DNA of 64,000 bases from Bailinhaonella thermotolerans (GTDB lineage: Bacteria; Actinomycetota; Actinomycetes; Streptosporangiales; Streptosporangiaceae): positions 310,001-374,000 of the forward strand of contig NZ_QZEY01000001.1 in NCBI RefSeq assembly GCF_003594875.1, given 5' to 3'. The notes beneath the pieces were generated by a model. That model searched no databases and was not told the DNA's origin. It was given only the letters and a program-made list of their open reading frames with translations. Below are positions 60,464 through 64,000 of this stretch, piece by piece. Each line of letters opens with the position of its first letter. The stretch's first letter is position 1. The position numbers and the translations under genes were made by a program.

Positions 60464-60466
60464 GAC

Positions 60467-61735
60467 ATGAGACAGCGTATCGCCGTGATCGGAGCGGGCC
60501 CCGCCGGGCTCACCTTCGCCCGTGTCCTGCGCCGCCACGGCCACCCGGTCACCGTCTTCGAGCGCGATCCCGGTCCCGGCGCCCGCCCCGCGGGCGGCGC
60601 GCTGGACCTGCACGAGGAACTGGGTCAGCGGGCGCTGGACAGGGCGGGGCTGCTGGAGGAGTTCCGGGTGCTCTCCCGTCCCGAGGGGCAGGCGATGCGC
60701 ATCCTGGACACCGACGGGACCGTGCTCCGCGACTGGCGGCCCCGCCCGGACGACCTGGCCAATCCCGAGATCGACCGAGGGCAGCTCCGCGACCTGCTGC
60801 TCGGCCCCCTGGACGTCCGGTGGGGGCGGCGTGTGAGCGAGGTGGCGCCGGGGACCCGCGACGGGGTGCTGATCCGCTTCGCCGACGGGCGGCAGGAGAC
60901 GTTCGACCTCGTGGTCGGCGCGGACGGGGCCTGGTCCCGGGTCCGCCCGGCGGTCTCGCCCGCGACGCCGCACTACACCGGCGTCACCCTGGTCGAGACC
61001 TCCCTGGACGACGTCGACACCCGCCACCCCGGCCTCGCCCGGCTGGTCGGAGACGGCTCCCTGGCCGTGTACGGCGTCAACCGCGCCCTCGTCGCCCAGC
61101 GCAACAGCGGCGGCCACGTCAAGGTGTACGCCCAGTTCCGGGCTCCGCTGGACTGGCACACGGACCTGAACTGGCACACGGACCTGAACTGGCACACGGA
61201 CCTGGACCGGCACACGGACCTGGGCCGGCGCCTGGACCCGCGCCTGGGCCCGGACGGGCACGGGAGCGCGGACGGGCACGCGGGCCTGGGCGCGGCGAGG
61301 GGCCGGGCGCTGGACCTGGCCGACGCCGGGGCCGTGCGGGCGGCCCTGCTGGCCCTGTTCGACGGCTGGGCCGAGCCGGTCCTCGACCTCCTCCGGCACG
61401 GCTCCGCCTTCGTCCACCGCCCCCTCCACGTCCTGCCCGTGCGCCACACCTGGGACCACGTCCCGGGGGTGACGCTCCTGGGCGACGCCGCCCACCTGAT
61501 GCCCCCGCTGGGGGTGGGTGCGAACCTGGCGATGCTGGAGGGCGCCGAACTGGCCGAGTCCGTCGCCGCCGCCTCGGGCCCCGCGGACCTGGACGAGGCC
61601 GTCCGCGCCTTCGAGGAGCGGATGTGGGCGCGGGCCGGCCGGTGGGCGGAGATCACCGGCGCCGGACTGGACCGCCTCGTGAGCCCGGACCCCGCGCGGG
61701 CCCTCGCCCTCTTCGACGAGGTCCAGCCCTCCTGA
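60467..61735 (+). CDS. Tet(X)-like FAD-dependent monooxygenase with repeat insertion
   Basis: A 422-residue flavoprotein monooxygenase: N-terminal GAGPAGLTFARVL, VVGADGAWSRVRP in the middle, and the C-terminal second FAD motif VTLLGDAAHLMPPLGVGANL. The class includes tetracycline-inactivating Tet(X) enzymes, but activity on drugs is inference. Residues 229-252 are a sixfold-type hexapeptide repeat, (D/N)WHTDL, from an 18-bp DNA repeat (61151-61222), inserted where relatives have a short linker. ATG 60467 right after the operator. Controlled by the divergent TetR. Confidence 0.9.
   Translation: MRQRIAVIGAGPAGLTFARVLRRHGHPVTVFERDPGPGARPAGGALDLHEELGQRALDRAGLLEEFRVLSRPEGQAMRILDTDGTVLRDWRPRPDDLANPEIDRGQLRDLLLGPLDVRWGRRVSEVAPGTRDGVLIRFADGRQETFDLVVGADGAWSRVRPAVSPATPHYTGVTLVETSLDDVDTRHPGLARLVGDGSLAVYGVNRALVAQRNSGGHVKVYAQFRAPLDWHTDLNWHTDLNWHTDLDRHTDLGRRLDPRLGPDGHGSADGHAGLGAARGRALDLADAGAVRAALLALFDGWAEPVLDLLRHGSAFVHRPLHVLPVRHTWDHVPGVTLLGDAAHLMPPLGVGANLAMLEGAELAESVAAASGPADLDEAVRAFEERMWARAGRWAEITGAGLDRLVSPDPARALALFDEVQPS
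61151..61222 (+). repeat. 18-bp tandem repeat in the monooxygenase gene
   Basis: Four contiguous 18-bp units (61151-61168, 61169-61186, 61187-61204, 61205-61222) built on ACTGGCACACGGACCTG with small substitutions at the ends. In frame, they encode WHTDL-containing hexapeptides. Repeat number changes would leave the reading frame intact. Confidence 0.9.
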
Positions 61736-61771
61736 CGCGCGGCGCCGCCGGTCAGCCGGGGAGGCCGCCGG

Positions 61772-62245
61772 TCAGCCGGGGAACACGTCGCCGCCGCCGC
61801 GCAGCAGCTCGGACCCGCGGCGGGCGATCTCCTCCGGCGGCAGGTCCTCGGTGTGGGTCAGGAAGACCCACACGTGCCCGAACGGGTCCCGCAGGATGGC
61901 CGACCGGGCCCCGTAGAACATGTCGGCCGGAGGCTGCAGCACCTCGGCGCCGGCCCGGGCGGCCTGCTCACTGAGCGCGTCCACGTCCTCGACGTACACA
62001 TGCAGCCCGACCGTCGAGCCGCCCGCGGCGACCGGGTCCTGGAAGGGGGCGTCCGCGTCCCCGACCATGACGACCGAGCCCTTGACGCTGATCTCGGCGT
62101 GCAGGACGCGGCCCGCCGGGTCGGCGACGCGGAACAGTTCCTCGCCGTCGAACGCCTCGGCGTAGAACCGGAGCGCCTCGGCGGCGCCGTCCACCATGAG
62201 GTGCGGGATCGCGGCGTATCGGTAACGCTCGGGAGCGGTTTCCAT
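61772..62245 (-). CDS. VOC family protein, PhnB/glyoxalase-like
   Basis: A 157-residue protein of the PhnB-like VOC subfamily: AIPHLMVDGAAEALRFYAEA near the N-terminus, HAEISVKGSVVMVGD in the first repeat, and ILRDPFGHVWVFLTHTEDL in the second. The GHVW motif carries a likely metal ligand. ATG 62245 has GAAAGGA upstream. Divergent from the LLM-type oxidoreductase with two MerR-type promoters between them. Function unknown, perhaps in electrophile removal. Confidence 0.88.
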   Translation of the reverse strand: METAPERYRYAAIPHLMVDGAAEALRFYAEAFDGEELFRVADPAGRVLHAEISVKGSVVMVGDADAPFQDPVAAGGSTVGLHVYVEDVDALSEQAARAGAEVLQPPADMFYGARSAILRDPFGHVWVFLTHTEDLPPEEIARRGSELLRGGGDVFPG

Positions 62246-62278
62246 GGCACATGTCCTTTCGGGAGGCTCGTGCCGCTC

Positions 62279-62309
62279 ACCCTAGAACCTCGACCAAACC
62301 TGAGGTCAA
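62279..62309 (-). promoter_or_regulatory. MerR-type promoter of the VOC gene
   Basis: On the reverse strand TTGACC (62309-62304) and TAGGGT (62284-62279) are 19 bp apart, with ACCTC...GAGGT arms in the spacer (imperfect inside). Same design as 49953-49983 and 62380-62410. Confidence 0.75.
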
Positions 62310-62379
62310 CGCCGTTGTCACCGCTGTTCCCGCCTCGCCGTTCTCCTGAACGCCCAGGTGAACCGCGGCATCGGGGCGC

Positions 62380-62410
62380 TTGACCTCAAGATCGCTTGAG
62401 GTTCTAGCGT
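62380..62410 (+). promoter_or_regulatory. MerR-type promoter of the LLM oxidoreductase gene
   Basis: TTGACC (62380-62385) and TAGCGT (62405-62410) are 19 bp apart. The spacer holds ACCTCAAG-atcg-CTTGAGGT, a perfect palindrome at 62383-62402. It lies back to back with the VOC promoter, 70 bp apart. Confidence 0.78.
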
Positions 62411-62447
62411 GGCTCTCATTCCTTTGCCGCCCGTCAGGAGGACCATG

Positions 62448-63335
62448 ATGCGGATCAGCACGACCTTGCCGTCGACCCGGACGGGCGTGCCCGACGTCGC
62501 GATGGCCCGTCATCTTGAGGATCTCGGCTACGACGCGGTCGGCATGGCCGATTTCATCGTCGGGGACGGCACCCCCGCTTTCGACGCCACGCTCGTCCTG
62601 GCGGCGACGGCGACGGCGACCGAGCGGATCGGGCTCGAGTTCGGCGTGCTCAGCCTTCCGCTGCGCCCCACGGCGTGGGTGGCCGCGCAGATGCAGACGC
62701 TTCAGCACCTGTCCGGCGGCCGCGTCATCCTCGGCGTGGGGATCGGGGGTTTCCCCGGCTCGCCGTTCTGGCGCGCGGCCGGGGCGCCGCTCAAAGACCG
62801 GGGCCGCTGGACCGACCTGGCGCTGCGGGCGTTGCCGGGCCTCATCCGCGGCGAGCCGACCTCGCTGGGCGACCAGGAGCTCACCCTCGGCCCCGCCGCC
62901 CCCGTCCCGCCCATCCTCGTCGGCGGCAACTCCGAGGCGGCGATGCGCCGCGCCGTCCTGCACGGCGACGGCTGGGTCCCCTCCCTGATCAGCCCCGAGG
63001 CCCTGGCCAAGAAGGCCGTACGGCTGCGCGAGATCGCCGGCGAGCTGGGCCGGCCGGTCCCGTCGATCTCCGTGGGAGGCCACGCGGTCCTCTCCGACGA
63101 CCCGGCCGCCGTCGAGGCCTTCACCAGGGTCCTGGTGGAGATCCACCGCATGCCGCCGGAGGAGGCGGCGGCCGTCCCGGTCACCGGCGGCCCGGCGCAG
63201 GTGGCCGAACGCCTCCACGCCTACGCCGAGGCCGGAGCCGGCATGGCCGGGCTCAGCCTCGACGGCGGCGACTGGATGCGGCAGACCGAGATCCTCGCCG
63301 AGGCCAGAGCCATGCTGCCCCCGACCGGCGAGTGA
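62448..63335 (+). CDS. LLM class (luciferase-like) flavin/F420-dependent oxidoreductase
   Basis: A 295-residue TIM-barrel oxidoreductase of the luciferase-like family. It begins MRISTTLPSTRTGVPDVAM, has HLEDLGYDAVGMADF and LPLRPTAWVAAQMQTLQHLS early, ILGVGIGGFPGSPFW in the middle, and PPILVGGNSEAAMRRA near the cofactor site. In actinomycetes these proteins often use coenzyme F420. ATG 62448 is six bases after AGGAGG; ATG 62445 is only three away. Controlled by the MerR-type promoter at 62380. Substrate unknown. Confidence 0.9.
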   Translation: MRISTTLPSTRTGVPDVAMARHLEDLGYDAVGMADFIVGDGTPAFDATLVLAATATATERIGLEFGVLSLPLRPTAWVAAQMQTLQHLSGGRVILGVGIGGFPGSPFWRAAGAPLKDRGRWTDLALRALPGLIRGEPTSLGDQELTLGPAAPVPPILVGGNSEAAMRRAVLHGDGWVPSLISPEALAKKAVRLREIAGELGRPVPSISVGGHAVLSDDPAAVEAFTRVLVEIHRMPPEEAAAVPVTGGPAQVAERLHAYAEAGAGMAGLSLDGGDWMRQTEILAEARAMLPPTGE

Positions 63336-63380
63336 CGGCCTTCCGCCCGGGCGGCGCTCCCACCCGCCGCCGCCCGGACC

Positions 63381-63839
63381 TCAGGCCAGGGCGGCGATCT
63401 CGATGCGGGTCCGGTCGGCGGGGTCGGCCAGGCAGGGCAGCGTGACGCTCCCCCGCTTCAGGCGCTCCCCCATGTCCGAGGTGAGCCGGGCGGTGCGCTC
63501 GATCTCGTACGGCGCGCCGCCCTTGGGCGTCACGCGGAGCCGGAGCAGCCAGATGTAGCGCTTGTTGAACTTGTTGGACGTCTGCTCGGCCCCCAGGACC
63601 GCCGCGTCGCACGGCACGGCCGCCGCGCGCTCCTCCGGCGTGAAGGCGCGCAGCCCGGCGGACTCCATGCTGGCGAACGTGATGGCGCCCATGGCGAGCA
63701 TCCCCGAGGCCAGGAGGACGAACATCGCGCTGACGTACGCCCCCACCCGGGTGCGCGGCTTCCGTCTCAGCACGAGGAACAGCACCACGGCCACCACCAC
63801 CCCGATGGCGGCGGCGGTCCCGAAGACGATCGACGGCAT
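63381..63839 (-). CDS. Small membrane protein with extracytoplasmic domain
   Basis: A 152-residue protein with two hydrophobic helices in the first 60 residues (PSIVFGTAAAIGVVVAVVLF and YVSAMFVLLASGMLAMG) and a soluble remainder containing strands KRYIWLLRLRVTPKG and PYEIERTARLTSDM. No recognised domain. ATG 63839 with GAGGGAGG upstream. Function unknown. Confidence 0.75.
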   Translation of the reverse strand: MPSIVFGTAAAIGVVVAVVLFLVLRRKPRTRVGAYVSAMFVLLASGMLAMGAITFASMESAGLRAFTPEERAAAVPCDAAVLGAEQTSNKFNKRYIWLLRLRVTPKGGAPYEIERTARLTSDMGERLKRGSVTLPCLADPADRTRIEIAALA

Positions 63840-63950
63840 TGTCCTCCCTCACGATGACCGGCGGGCGGCCGCCCCCGCGGGCCCCGGCACCGGTAGTCGA
63901 CCAGGCGCCGCTTGCACGGCGGCTGCAGCCCGCTTGATCATGGCACTCGC

Positions 63951-63969
63951 CAACCGATCATTGTTCGGT
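63951..63969 (+). promoter_or_regulatory. Palindrome at the right window edge
   Basis: AACCGA-tcattgt-TCGGTT, perfect 6-bp arms, with TAGCGT about six bases further on that could be a -10 for a gene beyond 64000. The 7-nt spacing fits a TetR-like operator. Confidence 0.45.
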
Positions 63970-64000
63970 TTCGTGTTAGCGTGCTGGGCGGTCCCGCGAG

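Overview
The window is very GC-rich, with GC-biased third codon positions, GTG starts, many start codons 6-8 nt after a TANNNT -10 box (leaderless mRNAs) and a chromosome full of small regulator/enzyme pairs. This points to a filamentous actinomycete. A Streptosporangium/Actinomadura-like genus is my guess from gene content only. I recognise no rRNA, tRNA, CRISPR array, transposase or prophage gene. It reads as accessory, catabolic and stress-response chromosome.

Layout. 1-4.4 kb: two MFS carriers, a zinc-ribbon regulator and an SDR-MerR pair. 4.4-8.5 kb: xylose operon xylB-xylA-xylR(ROK) with an inverted-repeat operator at xylB. 8.5-11.8 kb: aldo/keto reductase behind a terminator-like leader, a small DUF protein, and a divergent AraC/hydrolase pair. 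12.2-20.1 kb: hydantoin-type cluster (two DUF917 proteins, two HyuA-like proteins, an NCS1-type permease) divergent from a PucR regulator. The second HyuA copy has lost its nucleotide-binding motifs. 20.3-24.7 kb: acyl-CoA ligase, AraC, TetR and a zinc dehydrogenase. 25.1-27.6 kb: M20 amidohydrolase and VOC protein divergent from a GntR regulator, with two matching palindromes between them. 27.7-32.2 kb: an overlapping ECF sigma, anti-sigma and ABC transporter operon.

32.3-36.7 kb: a Gdx-type SMR exporter with a hairpin over its Shine-Dalgarno, VOC protein, an Arg/Asp-repeat protein with a TTA codon, a PLAT plus lectin-like protein, and a D,D-carboxypeptidase lipoprotein that follows a two-component system (36.8-38.7 kb). 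38.9-46.9 kb: MarR/SnoaL, Tat-exported guanine-deaminase-like protein, hemerythrin, TetR with a divergent TIM-barrel protein, FAD monooxygenase. 46.9-51.5 kb: NUDIX, LysR with a divergent membrane pair, SnoaL-like protein, a Tat beta-propeller and a secreted Cys-containing protein. 51.8-55.9 kb: an orphan histidine kinase with a duplicated, partly dead architecture, then an MFS pump and TetR. 56.0-64.0 kb: two-component system with a truncated methyltransferase, AraC, TetR with a divergent Tet(X)-like monooxygenase, VOC divergent from a luciferase-like oxidoreductase, and a small membrane protein.

The most striking cross-cutting pattern is four promoters with the 19-bp spacer typical of MerR-family control. 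One (4383-4413) drives the SDR-MerR operon. Three others (49953-49983, 62279-62309, 62380-62410) share ACCTC...GAGGT arms and look like one small regulon of an unlinked MerR protein.
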